This document shows positions 7,816 through 17,092 of a DNA stretch of 34,193 nucleotides, piece after piece. Origin of the DNA: Puniceicoccales bacterium (GTDB taxonomy: Bacteria; Verrucomicrobiota; Verrucomicrobiia; Opitutales; LL51); the NCBI GenBank assembly GCA_031267435.1, contig JAIRZB010000021.1, forward strand, positions 1-34,193, given 5' to 3'. The notes under the pieces were generated by a model. It worked only from the letters and a program-made list of their open reading frames with translations, did not search any database and was not told where the DNA came from. Numbering within the stretch: position 1 is the first letter of the stretch; every line of letters starts with the position of its first letter. The translations under genes and the position numbers were made by a program.

Positions 7816-10800
7816 ATGAGTACGGAAGCGGTAAAGGAATTTTTAGGGTTTGATCGGGATAATGAATTTGATACGGTTGCGATTTCGATAGCATCACCGG
7901 ATGCGATCCGTTCTTGGTCAAGGGGGGAGGTAAAAAATCCTGAAACGATCAATTATCGCACGTTCAAGCCGGAGCCGGGTGGATTATTTTGCCAAAGAAT
8001 TTTTGGGCCGGTCAAGGACTACGAGTGCGCCTGCGGGAAATATAAGCGCATCAAATATAAGGGAGTTGTCTGTGATCGCTGTGGCGTTGAGGTTACACTT
8101 TCCCGGGCGCGCCGTGAGAGCATGGGGCATGTGGAGCTAGCGGTGCCCATTGCGCATATCTGGTTTCTAAAAAGTTTGCCCAGTCGTTTGGGTTTATTTT
8201 TAGACATGCCGGTTCGCGATATCGAAAAGATCATCTACTATGAGAGTCACATGGTGACGGATTCGGGATCGACTCCTTTGAAAAAGTGCCAACTCTTGCA
8301 GGAGCAGGAATATGAGATGTTGCGTAGCGAATACGGTGACGATGCTTTCACGGCAAAGATGGGCGCTATTGCGATCCGCGAAATTCTTTCCGAAATGGAT
8401 CTCGAAGAGATGGTCTATAATATTCAGGAGGAAATGTATGCGACCAATGCTAAGCAAATGAAAAAAAAATTAGCCAAACGCCTTAAAATGGTTTCCGGAT
8501 TTTTGCGTTCGGGATCTCGGCCGGAATGGATGGTTTTGGAAGCATTGCCCGTATTGCCTCCGGATTTGCGCCCATTAGTTCCGTTGGACGGCGGGCGTTT
8601 TGCGACGAGTGACTTAAATGACTTATACCGCCGGGTGATTAATCGCAATAATCGTTTAAAAAGTTTGATGCAACTGAAAACACCGGATGTGATTGTACAC
8701 AATGAGATGCGCATGTTACAGGAGGCGGTCGATGCGTTGTTTGACAATGGGCGCCATGGAAAAGCGGTGCTCGGTGCAGGTAATCGTCCATTGAAATCCC
8801 TAGGCGATATGCTCAAGGGAAAGCAGGGACGTTTCCGTCAAAATTTATTGGGGAAACGCGTCGATTACAGTGGTCGTTCCGTCATTGTTATCGGTCCAGA
8901 ATTGAAGTTGCACCAATGTGGTTTGCCGAAAAAAATGGCGCTCGTTCTTTTTGAACCGTTTATTATCCGTCGTTTGAAGGAATTGGATTTCGTGCATACG
9001 GTGCGCAGCGCGCGTAAAATGATCGAACGTCAGGATCCCGAGGTATGGGATATTTTGGAAGAGGTTACACGGGAACATCCTATTTTACTTAACCGCGCGC
9101 CGACGTTGCACCGCTTGTCGATTCAAGCATTTGAGCCTATTTTAATCGAAGGAGAGGCGATTCGTTTGCATCCTTTAGTTTGTACGCCATTCAATGCCGA
9201 TTTCGATGGCGATCAGATGGCTGTCCATGTTCCGCTATCGATCGAAGCGATTATGGAATGTAAGTTACTGATGATGGCGACGCAGAATATGTTTTCGCCG
9301 TCGAGTGGTAAGCCGATTTTGACGCCGTCCCAGGATATTATCCTGGGCGTTTACTATTTGACCTATGAGCCGAAGCAGAAGGAGGAACGAATTCCGCTAA
9401 TGGGCAGCGTTGAAGAAGTTTTAATGGCAGAGGCTCAGGGTGTTGTCACGAAGCAGGATTGGATTCACCTTGCAAACCCAGACTATGGCCGTGTCACACG
9501 CTATGGCAATTGCAAGGACCGGGTTATTAAAACGACGGTTGGGCGTGTTATTTTCAATCAGATTTTTCCGCGTTCGCTAGGATTTATTAATTTTTCCATT
9601 GGAAAAGGTATGCTGGGGGATCTGATTATGGGAACCTACAAAATTGTCGGCCAAAAGGAAGCGGTACAGATGTTAGATCGGCTTAAAAATCTTGGGTTTT
9701 ATACAGCGATGAAGGCGGGACTTTCCATTGGCGTCGATGATATGATTGTTCCTCTGGAGAAACGGAATATTATTACCGAAGCGCGGCAAAAAGTGGAGGA
9801 AATCGATAACCAATTTCAAAAAGGAATCATTACTTCCGGTGAGCGCTCCAATAAAATTATTGATATTTGGACCAATGCCACGGATGAGGTTGCGCAGGTT
9901 GCGTTTGATCGCCTCATGAAAAATGATGAGAAAGATTATATTAATCCTGTTTATTTGATGATGGATTCTGGGGCGCGCGGTAATCGTCAACAGGTCCGTC
10001 AATTGTGTGGCATGCGTGGGCTAGTGGCTAAACCGTCCGGTGAGATTATTGAGCGACCGATTCTATCATCGTTCCGCGAAGGATTATCCGTTTTGGAATA
10101 TTTTATTTCGACACACGGTGCGCGCAAGGGTCTTGCCGATATGGCATTAAAGACGGCCGATGCGGGGTATATGACACGTAAGCTGTGCGATGTGGCGATG
10201 GATTGCATCGTTTCCTGCGAGGACGATGCTTGTCGCAATGGCATTTGGAAGCAGGCAGTTATGGATGGCGACGAGGAAATTATCAGTCTGCAGGAACGTA
10301 TTATTGGTCGTTGTGCTGCGGAAGACGTGCGTAATCCGATGAATTCGGAGGAGATATTGGTGGCCTCCGGTAGTCTAATCACGGCGGATGTTGCTAGAAA
10401 AATTGATGAGACTGGAATTGAACGTGTGAAAATTTTATCACCGTTAACCAGTATGAAGGATAATGGTATTCCGGCCATTGCCTATGGTATTGATCCGGCG
10501 ACGAACAGTATGGTAGCCTGCGGATCAGCGGTGGGTATTATTGCGGCCCAGTCAATTGGCGAGCCGGGAACACAGCTGACGATGCGCATATTTCATATCG
10601 GTGGCGTAGCGAGTCAGGTATTAAAAGCTCCCGAACACCGCGCAAAGATGGGTGGTGTTATTCGTCAGGAGAATTTGCGACTCGTTCGGACTACGGATGG
10701 CGCAAGTATTGTTTTGAATCGAATGGGGCGCCTCGTTCTTAGTGATGTGAATGGCCGCGAGATTGAAAGTTACGGCATTGTTCCGGGGGCAGTATTGCTG

Positions 10801-11970
10801 CAAGCCGATGGGGCGATGGTGAAAAAAGATGAATTATTAGCAGCGTGGGATCCTCATAGTGCGCCAATTATTGCAGAGTTTTCCGGGCGTGTGCAATTTA
10901 AGGATATCATTTCTGGCATTACGATTAAGCGGGATATCGATGAGGCCAGCGGACGTATTACGACGGTTGTCATTGAACATAAGGAGGAGTTGAATCCGAC
11001 GATTGAGATTATTGTTCAGGAAAATGATGAGGAACGCGTTGTCGCTGTCTATCCCATTCCGACGGGGGCGCAAATTTTGGTCGACGATGGCAATCAAATT
11101 TTAGGCGGGTCGCTATTGGCAAAGACACCGCGTTCGGTTTCAAAAACACAGGATATTACCGGTGGGTTGCCGCGGGTAGCGGAATTATTTGAAGCGCGTC
11201 GCCCGAAGGAAGCGGCGGAAATGGCGAAAATTGATGGTGTAATTTCATTTGGCGGAATGATTCGCAATAAAAAACGTATTTGGGTGACAGATACGGAAAC
11301 GGGGCGCAGAGAGGAACATCTTATTCCTCACGGTATTCATTTAGTGGTTCACGAAGGCGATTTTGTTAATCGCGGTCAGAATTTAACAGAAGGTGTGGCC
11401 GATCCCCATGAGATTTTAAATATATTGGGAACCGCTGCGGTACAGGAATATTTGATTTCGGAGGTTCAAAAGGTTTACCGGATGCAAGGTGTGACGATTA
11501 ACGATAAGCATATCGAAATTATCGTGGCACGGATGCTACGGAAGGTGCGCATTACGGATCCGGGCGATTCAGATTTCTTCTGGGGTGAACAGATCGAGAA
11601 GGATCAATTTCTAATAGTGAATGAGGAAATTATTGAGGCCGGAGGAAAACCGGCGGAGGCGGAACCTATTTTGCTAGGGATTACGAAGTCTTCGCTGGAG
11701 ACGGAAAGCTTTATTTCGGCGGCGTCGTTCCAGGAAACAACTAAAGTTTTAACGGATGCGGCGACGCTCGGTAAAGTGGATGAGCTGCGTGGATTTAAAG
11801 AAAATGTAATTATGGGGCATCTCATTCCCGCGGGAAGCGGGTTACCGTCCTATCGCCGCTTAAAGCTTCAGATACTTTCCGACGGCAGCGAAGAACTTAT
11901 TATGATGCAGAAGTTAGTCCATGACGCACCGAATCCGGAACATGAAATGGCTGCGACGATAGAGGATTAA
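7816..11970 (+). CDS. rpoC: DNA-directed RNA polymerase subunit beta'; second zinc site lost
   Basis: Beta' carries the catalytic magnesium and the DNA clamp. The 1384-residue protein is full length. The first zinc ribbon is intact (C71, C73, C86, C89). The catalytic loop NADFDGDQMAVH supplies D462, D464 and D466. Bridge-helix and trigger-loop regions (GSAVGIIAAQSIGEPGTQLT, MRIFHIGG) are conserved. The second zinc site is not: the three clustered cysteines of E. coli (888, 895, 898) align without gaps to S879, P886 and A889, in the stretch LTSMKDNGIPAIAYG; the first partner (C814) region reads CEDDACRN. Everything around is normal, so the gene is functional. An 85-base gap separates it from rpsL. 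Confidence 0.98.
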   Translation: MSTEAVKEFLGFDRDNEFDTVAISIASPDAIRSWSRGEVKNPETINYRTFKPEPGGLFCQRIFGPVKDYECACGKYKRIKYKGVVCDRCGVEVTLSRARRESMGHVELAVPIAHIWFLKSLPSRLGLFLDMPVRDIEKIIYYESHMVTDSGSTPLKKCQLLQEQEYEMLRSEYGDDAFTAKMGAIAIREILSEMDLEEMVYNIQEEMYATNAKQMKKKLAKRLKMVSGFLRSGSRPEWMVLEALPVLPPDLRPLVPLDGGRFATSDLNDLYRRVINRNNRLKSLMQLKTPDVIVHNEMRMLQEAVDALFDNGRHGKAVLGAGNRPLKSLGDMLKGKQGRFRQNLLGKRVDYSGRSVIVIGPELKLHQCGLPKKMALVLFEPFIIRRLKELDFVHTVRSARKMIERQDPEVWDILEEVTREHPILLNRAPTLHRLSIQAFEPILIEGEAIRLHPLVCTPFNADFDGDQMAVHVPLSIEAIMECKLLMMATQNMFSPSSGKPILTPSQDIILGVYYLTYEPKQKEERIPLMGSVEEVLMAEAQGVVTKQDWIHLANPDYGRVTRYGNCKDRVIKTTVGRVIFNQIFPRSLGFINFSIGKGMLGDLIMGTYKIVGQKEAVQMLDRLKNLGFYTAMKAGLSIGVDDMIVPLEKRNIITEARQKVEEIDNQFQKGIITSGERSNKIIDIWTNATDEVAQVAFDRLMKNDEKDYINPVYLMMDSGARGNRQQVRQLCGMRGLVAKPSGEIIERPILSSFREGLSVLEYFISTHGARKGLADMALKTADAGYMTRKLCDVAMDCIVSCEDDACRNGIWKQAVMDGDEEIISLQERIIGRCAAEDVRNPMNSEEILVASGSLITADVARKIDETGIERVKILSPLTSMKDNGIPAIAYGIDPATNSMVACGSAVGIIAAQSIGEPGTQLTMRIFHIGGVASQVLKAPEHRAKMGGVIRQENLRLVRTTDGASIVLNRMGRLVLSDVNGREIESYGIVPGAVLLQADGAMVKKDELLAAWDPHSAPIIAEFSGRVQFKDIISGITIKRDIDEASGRITTVVIEHKEELNPTIEIIVQENDEERVVAVYPIPTGAQILVDDGNQILGGSLLAKTPRSVSKTQDITGGLPRVAELFEARRPKEAAEMAKIDGVISFGGMIRNKKRIWVTDTETGRREEHLIPHGIHLVVHEGDFVNRGQNLTEGVADPHEILNILGTAAVQEYLISEVQKVYRMQGVTINDKHIEIIVARMLRKVRITDPGDSDFFWGEQIEKDQFLIVNEEIIEAGGKPAEAEPILLGITKSSLETESFISAASFQETTKVLTDAATLGKVDELRGFKENVIMGHLIPAGSGLPSYRRLKLQILSDGSEELIMMQKLVHDAPNPEHEMAATIED

Positions 11971-12055
11971 AATGGTTGATAAAAATTTTAAAATAAGACT
12001 TGATTTGAGAAACTTTAGTCATAGTTTAGAGGGAAATTGAACTAATAAAATTCTG

Positions 12056-12439
12056 ATGCCTACCATTAATCAGTTAGTGAAGTCGCCACGTGTAAATGTG
12101 GTTGTGAAATCCAAAGCGCCAGCGTTGCGTGAGAATCCGTTTAGGAGAGGAGTATGCGTGCAGGTCATGACGCGTACGCCAAAGAAGCCCAATTCGGCTA
12201 TCCGTAAGGTGGCGAAGGTGCGCCTGACCAGTGGAATTGAGGTGATTGCCTACATTCCCGATGAGGGGCATAGTTTGCAGGAGCATAGTATCGTATTGGT
12301 GCGCGGCGGGCGCGTGAAGGATTTGCCGGGGGTGCGTTATCACATTGTGCGTGGGGCTTTGGATTGTTCCGGAGTGGAAAAGCGTCGTCGGAGTCGTTCG
12401 AAATATGGCGTAAAGCGTCCTAAGGCTGGTAAAAAGTAA
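12056..12439 (+). CDS. rpsL: 30S ribosomal protein S12
   Basis: S12 sits at the decoding centre and controls accuracy. The 127-residue protein starts MPTINQLVKS and contains the two streptomycin-determining loops, TPKKPNSA (K43 equivalent) and RGGRVKDLPGVRYH (K88 equivalent), both wild type. The Asp after the second Lys, modified by RimO in many bacteria, is present. No clear ribosome-binding site precedes the ATG. It is the first gene of the str group and follows rpoC directly. Confidence 0.98.
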   Translation: MPTINQLVKSPRVNVVVKSKAPALRENPFRRGVCVQVMTRTPKKPNSAIRKVAKVRLTSGIEVIAYIPDEGHSLQEHSIVLVRGGRVKDLPGVRYHIVRGALDCSGVEKRRRSRSKYGVKRPKAGKK

Positions 12440-12452
12440 ATGAAAGGAACAT

Positions 12453-12926
12453 ATGTCGCGTCGTAGAAGGGCTGAAAGGCGAGAATTTGTAAAGGATCCG
12501 AGGTTTAGTAGTGCGCTAATCGGGCAGTTGGTGAGTATTGTGATGGAGCGTGGAAAACGTTCTTTAGCGTGTTCGATCGTGTACGGTGCCATTGAGAAGG
12601 CGAGCGAGGAATTGGCGAAGGGGGATCCGGTGGAGCTTTTACTGGTGGTGTTGGAGAATGCGCGTCCGAAGGTGGAAGTGAAGAGTCGTCGTGTCGGTGG
12701 AGCGACCTATCAAGTTCCGGTAGAAGTGCCGTATATTCGTCAGCAGAGTTTAGTATTTCGCTGGCTCATTGATGCGGCGAAGTCGCGGAAGGGAAAGGCG
12801 ATGCGGGAGGCCCTAGGGCAGGAGATTATTGATGCCTATAATAATACGGGCAATGTGGTGAAGAAGAAGCTAGAAATGCATCGCATGGCGCAGGCAAATC
12901 GGGCTTTTGCGCATTTTGTTTGGTAA
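12453..12926 (+). CDS. rpsG: 30S ribosomal protein S7
   Basis: S7 nucleates assembly of the 30S head and contacts E-site tRNA. The 157-residue length is normal. It has typical RNA-binding helices (VKDPRFSSALIGQLVSIVM), the beta-hairpin segment KSRRVGGATYQVPVEV and the closing HRMAQANRAFAHFVW. A good AAAGGAA ribosome-binding site lies before ATG 12453, and rpsL ends 13 bases upstream. Confidence 0.98.
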   Translation: MSRRRRAERREFVKDPRFSSALIGQLVSIVMERGKRSLACSIVYGAIEKASEELAKGDPVELLLVVLENARPKVEVKSRRVGGATYQVPVEVPYIRQQSLVFRWLIDAAKSRKGKAMREALGQEIIDAYNNTGNVVKKKLEMHRMAQANRAFAHFVW

Positions 12927-12947
12927 AATTTACAAAAGAGGCGGAAC

Positions 12948-15104
12948 ATGGCAAACGATAAAAAAATTTCAGCGGCAAATTCCCCTCACCGGAAAAGTCC
13001 TTTAGAATACACGCGCAATATTGGCATTGCGGCGCACATCGATGCGGGGAAAACGACGACAACGGAACGCATTTTGTATTATGCGGGCGTCGTTCATAAG
13101 ATGGGTGAGGTTCACGAGGGGACGGCGGTGACCGATTGGATGGAGCAGGAGCGGGAACGAGGGATTACGATTACGTCTGCGGCAATTAGTTGTGGATGGA
13201 AGACAAAGATTGGATTATTTGCTGGGATTAACCATCAAATTAACCTGATTGATACACCGGGACACGTCGATTTTACGGCGGAGGTGGAGCGTTCACTGCG
13301 CGTATTAGATGGTGCCGTAGGTGTATTTTGTGCGGTAGCTGGGGTGCAGCCGCAATCGGAAACGGTCTGGCGGCAGATGGACAAATACAGTGTGCCGCGC
13401 ATTGCATTTATCAACAAAATGGATCGTACGGGAGCGGATTTCCTGGGTGCCATCGAGAGCATTCGGACAAAGCTAGGGAAAAACGCACATCCTCTCTATT
13501 TAAATATAGGTGCGGAAGAAAAATTTGAGGGCCTGATTGATTTGGTGACTATGAAGGCCTATGTTTACGATGGTAAAGATCCGTTGGGAGAAAAATTTGA
13601 TACGGTTGATATTCCGGCGAATTATCAAAAGCAGGCGGAAAAATATCATGAATCACTCATAGAAGCTCTAGCGGATTATGATGATGAGTTGGCGGAGAAA
13701 TATTTGAGTGGTGGAGAAATTTCGCAGGATACGATCCGTGCAGCGGTACGTAAGGCAACGCTATCGATGGATTTTGTGGGAGTGATTCCGGGCAGTGCTT
13801 TTAAGAAAAAGGGCGTTCAAATGCTACTCGATGCGGTGGTCGATTTTTTACCTTCTCCGATTGATTTGCCGCCGACGAAAGCTTTTGCGGACGATGGTGG
13901 CATAGTCGAAATTCGTCCCAATGATAGCGAGAAGATGACGGCATTGGGATTCAAATTGATGAGCGATCCCTATGTGGGGAAGTTGGTATTTTGTCGCGTT
14001 TACAGTGGGCAGCTCAAAAAAGGTGATACCGTCTACAATCCGCGCACGCGAAAGACGGAGCGGGTAAGTCGCCTTATGATTATGAAAGCCGATGATCGCG
14101 AGGATATTGATGTTGCGTATTCCGGGGATATTTGTGCAATTATCGGAGTGAGGGGTGTGGCGACGGGTGATACGCTATGCGATCGTTCGTTCGAAGGAAT
14201 TTTGGAGCCACCCACATTTCCCGAGCCGGTTATTAGCATGTCCATTGAACCAAAATCAAAGGCAGATCAGGAAAAATTAGCATTAGGCTTACAGAGTTTA
14301 GCGGAGGAAGATCCGACTTTTAAGGTAACGACGAATCCTGAAACGGGGCAGACGTTGATTGCTGGAATGGGTGAATTGCATTTGGATATCATCCGCGATC
14401 GTTTGTTCCGTGAGTTCAACGTTGACGCAACGGCGGGGCGTCCGCAGATTGCCTATCGCGAAACGATTACAAATGAAGCGATGGGTGAAGGGAAATTTAT
14501 TCGTCAATCCGGTGGTCGCGGACAATATGGTCATGCGGTAATTAAGCTTGAGCCGGTGAATCGGAGTGAAGGCATTTCCGTGGAGAATGAGATTGTTGGC
14601 GGCGTGATCCCCAAGGAGTACATTAAACCGACCCAGGAAGGTATTCGGGAAGGGGCGAATAATGGTGTTGTGGCGGGGTATCCCGTTGTCGATTTTTGTG
14701 CGCGCATTGTGGATGGTAGTTTTCATGAAGTTGATTCTTCGGAAGTTGCATTTCGGATGGCGGGTATTTTTGCTTTTAAGGATGCGATGAAGAAGGCTAA
14801 ACCGATCCTTCTTGAGCCAATTATGAGGGTTGAGGTTTCAACGCCGGAGGAGTATCAGGGCGATGTGATTGGCGATTTAAATCGTCGCCGTGGGCAGATT
14901 CAGAGCATGGAAAGTAAGGGGGCATTGGCGAATATCATGGCTTTTGTACCATTGGAGATGATGTTTGGCTATGCGACGGATGTACGTTCGCTAACGAAAG
15001 GACGGGCGAGCTATTCGATGGAGCCTTCCCATTTCGAGCAAGTTCCGGCAAGTTTATTACAGCAGATTGTGGAAACGTCGAGCCGTGCGGTGGCACGTTC
15101 ATAA
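12948..15104 (+). CDS. fusA: Elongation factor G
   Basis: EF-G drives ribosomal translocation by GTP hydrolysis. The 718-residue protein shows G1 (AHIDAGKTTTTE), G2 (RERGITITSA), G3 (DTPGHVDF) and G4 (NKMD), then domains II to V with GELHLDIIRDRL, RQSGGRGQYGHAVI and a C-terminal FGYATDVRSLTKGRASYSM. A somewhat longer N-terminal tail of about 20 residues precedes the usual start of homology (YTRNIGIAAH). GAGGCGGAA upstream is a good ribosome-binding site. It lies between rpsG and rpsJ; no tuf follows, in contrast to E. coli. Confidence 0.98.
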   Translation: MANDKKISAANSPHRKSPLEYTRNIGIAAHIDAGKTTTTERILYYAGVVHKMGEVHEGTAVTDWMEQERERGITITSAAISCGWKTKIGLFAGINHQINLIDTPGHVDFTAEVERSLRVLDGAVGVFCAVAGVQPQSETVWRQMDKYSVPRIAFINKMDRTGADFLGAIESIRTKLGKNAHPLYLNIGAEEKFEGLIDLVTMKAYVYDGKDPLGEKFDTVDIPANYQKQAEKYHESLIEALADYDDELAEKYLSGGEISQDTIRAAVRKATLSMDFVGVIPGSAFKKKGVQMLLDAVVDFLPSPIDLPPTKAFADDGGIVEIRPNDSEKMTALGFKLMSDPYVGKLVFCRVYSGQLKKGDTVYNPRTRKTERVSRLMIMKADDREDIDVAYSGDICAIIGVRGVATGDTLCDRSFEGILEPPTFPEPVISMSIEPKSKADQEKLALGLQSLAEEDPTFKVTTNPETGQTLIAGMGELHLDIIRDRLFREFNVDATAGRPQIAYRETITNEAMGEGKFIRQSGGRGQYGHAVIKLEPVNRSEGISVENEIVGGVIPKEYIKPTQEGIREGANNGVVAGYPVVDFCARIVDGSFHEVDSSEVAFRMAGIFAFKDAMKKAKPILLEPIMRVEVSTPEEYQGDVIGDLNRRRGQIQSMESKGALANIMAFVPLEMMFGYATDVRSLTKGRASYSMEPSHFEQVPASLLQQIVETSSRAVARS

Positions 15105-15121
15105 ATTTTAAGAGAGTTGTT

Positions 15122-15427
15122 ATGGCACAGAGGATTAGAATAAAGTTAAAGAGTTTCGATCACCGGTTAGTGGATCAATCGGCGGTGGAGATTGTGGATA
15201 CGGCAAAGCGTTCCGGGGCGCGCGTTGTAGGGCCGGTGCCGTTGCCAACGCGGAAGGAGCGTTTCACGGTGAATCGTTCGCCGCACGTCAATAAAAAATC
15301 GATGGATCAATTTGAATTACGGGAACACGATCGCCTGATCGATATCCATGAGCCAACGGCGGACACGATTGATGCATTGCGTCGGTTAAATTTATCGGCT
15401 GGAGTTGAGATTTTAATTAATGTTTAA
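15122..15427 (+). CDS. rpsJ: 30S ribosomal protein S10
   Basis: S10 is a 30S head protein and, as NusE, pairs with NusB and NusG during antitermination and transcription-translation coupling. The 101-residue protein has the expected IRIKLKSFDHRLVDQSA start, the GPVPLPTRKERFTV loop and the SPHVNKKSMDQFE segment. It follows fusA by 17 bases, so here the str and S10 groups run on without a break. Confidence 0.98.
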   Translation: MAQRIRIKLKSFDHRLVDQSAVEIVDTAKRSGARVVGPVPLPTRKERFTVNRSPHVNKKSMDQFELREHDRLIDIHEPTADTIDALRRLNLSAGVEILINV

Positions 15428-15513
15428 TTTTAAAATATTCTTGACGGAATGAATTTTTTGGAGAGAAAGAATCGGCTAATGCAGGTGTTTGGTAAGGTCT
15501 GCCGCTTAGGGTT
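15428..15513 (+). other. rpsJ-rplC gap (86 bases), possible leader
   Basis: This is one of the larger gaps in the cluster. It holds TTGACG near its start without a convincing -10 box at normal spacing. An imperfect inverted pair, GCAG and CTGC with flanking CGG/CCG (about 15471-15503), lies before the rplC start. The sequence could be a translational leader for L3, but no known ligand site is recognised. Confidence 0.2.
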
Positions 15514-16155
15514 ATGAGAGACAATAGGATAGTATTAGGAAAGAAGGTTGGAATGACGCAGATTTTTGATAAAAATCGATGCCTCGTTCCAGTTACGGTT
15601 GTGGAGGCTGTTCCCTGTGCGGTTACGCAGTTGAAAATAGCGGATGGAGATGACGGCTATGGTGCGGTTCAATTAGCCTATGGTCAGCGGAAGGCCAAGA
15701 ACGTTTCTAATTCGATATTGGGACATATCAAAAAGGCAAATTTAGAGTCCTGCGAAGGGTTGAAAGAATTTCGTGCGACGGATGTGAGCGGCTATAAGGT
15801 TGGCGATCTCATTGATTTTTCGATATTTCAGGTGGGAGAATTAATTGATGTTATCGGTCGTACGAAGGGGAAGGGATTTCAGGGCGTGATGAAGCGCTAT
15901 GGATTTGGAGGCGGTCCTGCTTCGCACGGTTCGATGTTTCACCGGCGAGGTGGATCCTATGGTTGTCGCCAGTGGCCGGGGCATGTTTACAAAGGACGTA
16001 AGATGCCGGGGCACGATGGTTGCCGCATGCGGACCATACAGAATTTAGAAGTGGTCGATTTGATTACGGACAAAGGGTTACTGTTATTGCGGGGAAGTTT
16101 TCCTGGATCGAATGGTGGTTTGGTTGTATTGCGCAAGGCTAAGAAGATCAAATAG
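15514..16155 (+). CDS. rplC: 50S ribosomal protein L3
   Basis: L3 is an early-assembly 50S protein whose long loop reaches the peptidyl-transferase centre. The 213-residue protein has the N-terminal GKKVGMTQIF motif, the loop signature TKGKGFQGVMKRYGFGGGP, the basic H(R)RGGSYGCRQWPGHVYKG stretch and a conserved C-terminal core. The Gln methylated by PrmB in proteobacteria lies in that stretch. rplD follows after 12 bases. Confidence 0.98.
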   Translation: MRDNRIVLGKKVGMTQIFDKNRCLVPVTVVEAVPCAVTQLKIADGDDGYGAVQLAYGQRKAKNVSNSILGHIKKANLESCEGLKEFRATDVSGYKVGDLIDFSIFQVGELIDVIGRTKGKGFQGVMKRYGFGGGPASHGSMFHRRGGSYGCRQWPGHVYKGRKMPGHDGCRMRTIQNLEVVDLITDKGLLLLRGSFPGSNGGLVVLRKAKKIK

Positions 16156-16167
16156 GAGAGGTGGAAA

Positions 16168-16788
16168 ATGAAGTTAAAGGTTTACAATCAAGCGGGTGTC
16201 TTTTTGGAGGATCGCGAGTACAATATTCCTGTTTTCGAGGAGGATCGTGGCATTGCTGCTGTGAAATTTACAATTGAGGCACTGCGGGCAAATATGCGCC
16301 AAGGGAACGCTTCGACAAAAACGCGTTCCGACGTGAGTGGTGGCGGTAAAAAACCTTTTCGGCAAAAGGGAACGGGACGGGCTCGTCAAGGTTCGAATCG
16401 AAGTCCATTAATGCCGGGTGGTGGGATTGTTTTTGGTCCCCATCCCCGCGATTATAGTAAAAAAGTAAATAAAAAGGTAAAGAAATTAGCTTTAGCACGG
16501 TCGCTCTACGATTGTTCCGAGGAATTATTGGTATCGGTGATCGATAGTTTTTCGGCAAATTTGCAGAAGACGAAAGAACTTTCGGCATTTATGGGAAAAA
16601 TTTTCCCAACGGGAAATGTGCTAATGATCGATATTCATTTCGAGGATTCGCTCATTTTGGCGGCGAGGAATATGGAGAGAGTTTTTACAATTGATGCGGC
16701 TTCGGTTAATGCATTGGATCTGAAGAGTTACGATCGTTTTCTTGTCAGCGAGGTGGGTTTTGAGCAGTTATTAAATCGGGTAAGGTAG
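16168..16788 (+). CDS. rplD: 50S ribosomal protein L4
   Basis: L4 lines the peptide exit tunnel; in gamma-proteobacteria it also represses the S10 operon. The 206-residue protein has the tunnel loop KTRSDVSGGGKKPFRQKGTG followed by GRARQGSNRSPLMPGGGIVF, which is typical and unmutated at the Lys/Gly positions linked to macrolide resistance. A GGAGAGGTGG site precedes ATG 16168. There is no S10-type leader upstream of rpsJ, so the E. coli form of L4 control is unlikely. Confidence 0.97.
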   Translation: MKLKVYNQAGVFLEDREYNIPVFEEDRGIAAVKFTIEALRANMRQGNASTKTRSDVSGGGKKPFRQKGTGRARQGSNRSPLMPGGGIVFGPHPRDYSKKVNKKVKKLALARSLYDCSEELLVSVIDSFSANLQKTKELSAFMGKIFPTGNVLMIDIHFEDSLILAARNMERVFTIDAASVNALDLKSYDRFLVSEVGFEQLLNRVR

Positions 16789-16794
16789 ATTGTT

Positions 16795-17079
16795 ATGGGG
16801 GACGATATTTTAAAAGGAATTTGTTACACGGAAAAATTTACGGCATTGGGTTCGACTTGCAATCAATACGTATTCGACGTTGGCCTTGGGAGTACGAAAG
16901 GGAGCATCGCGGAGGCCGTGCAATCCGGATTCAATGTGAAGGTAAGGTCGGTGAATATCATTCGTCGCGATGGGAAAATGAGGAAAAATCGCATGAAGCG
17001 TGGAGCCTATGGTGCAACGCCGAGGCGTAAAATCGCAATTGTTACGCTTCAAGCGGGTGACAAAATAGAGATGATTTAA
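16795..17079 (+). CDS. rplW: 50S ribosomal protein L23
   Basis: L23 sits at the tunnel exit and docks trigger factor and SRP. The 94-residue protein has the TEKFTAL start region, the FDVGLGSTKGSIAEAVQ core, the FNVKVRSVNIIRR strand and the basic extended loop (KMRKNRMKRGAYGATPRRK). It is 6 bases after rplD and 13 before rplB. Confidence 0.96.
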   Translation: MGDDILKGICYTEKFTALGSTCNQYVFDVGLGSTKGSIAEAVQSGFNVKVRSVNIIRRDGKMRKNRMKRGAYGATPRRKIAIVTLQAGDKIEMI

Positions 17080-17092
17080 AATAGGATAATAA

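Noticed and set aside
11971..12055. Promoter in the rpoC-rpsL gap (TTGATT, 16 bases, TAGTTT) and the AAACT/AGTTT repeat
   Set aside because: The -10 match is only 3 of 6 and the repeat is short; not strong enough to list as a feature.
12074..12592. 172-codon - strand frame across rpsL and rpsG
   Set aside because: It is antisense to two conserved genes, with no motif; the open frame follows from codon bias of the real genes.
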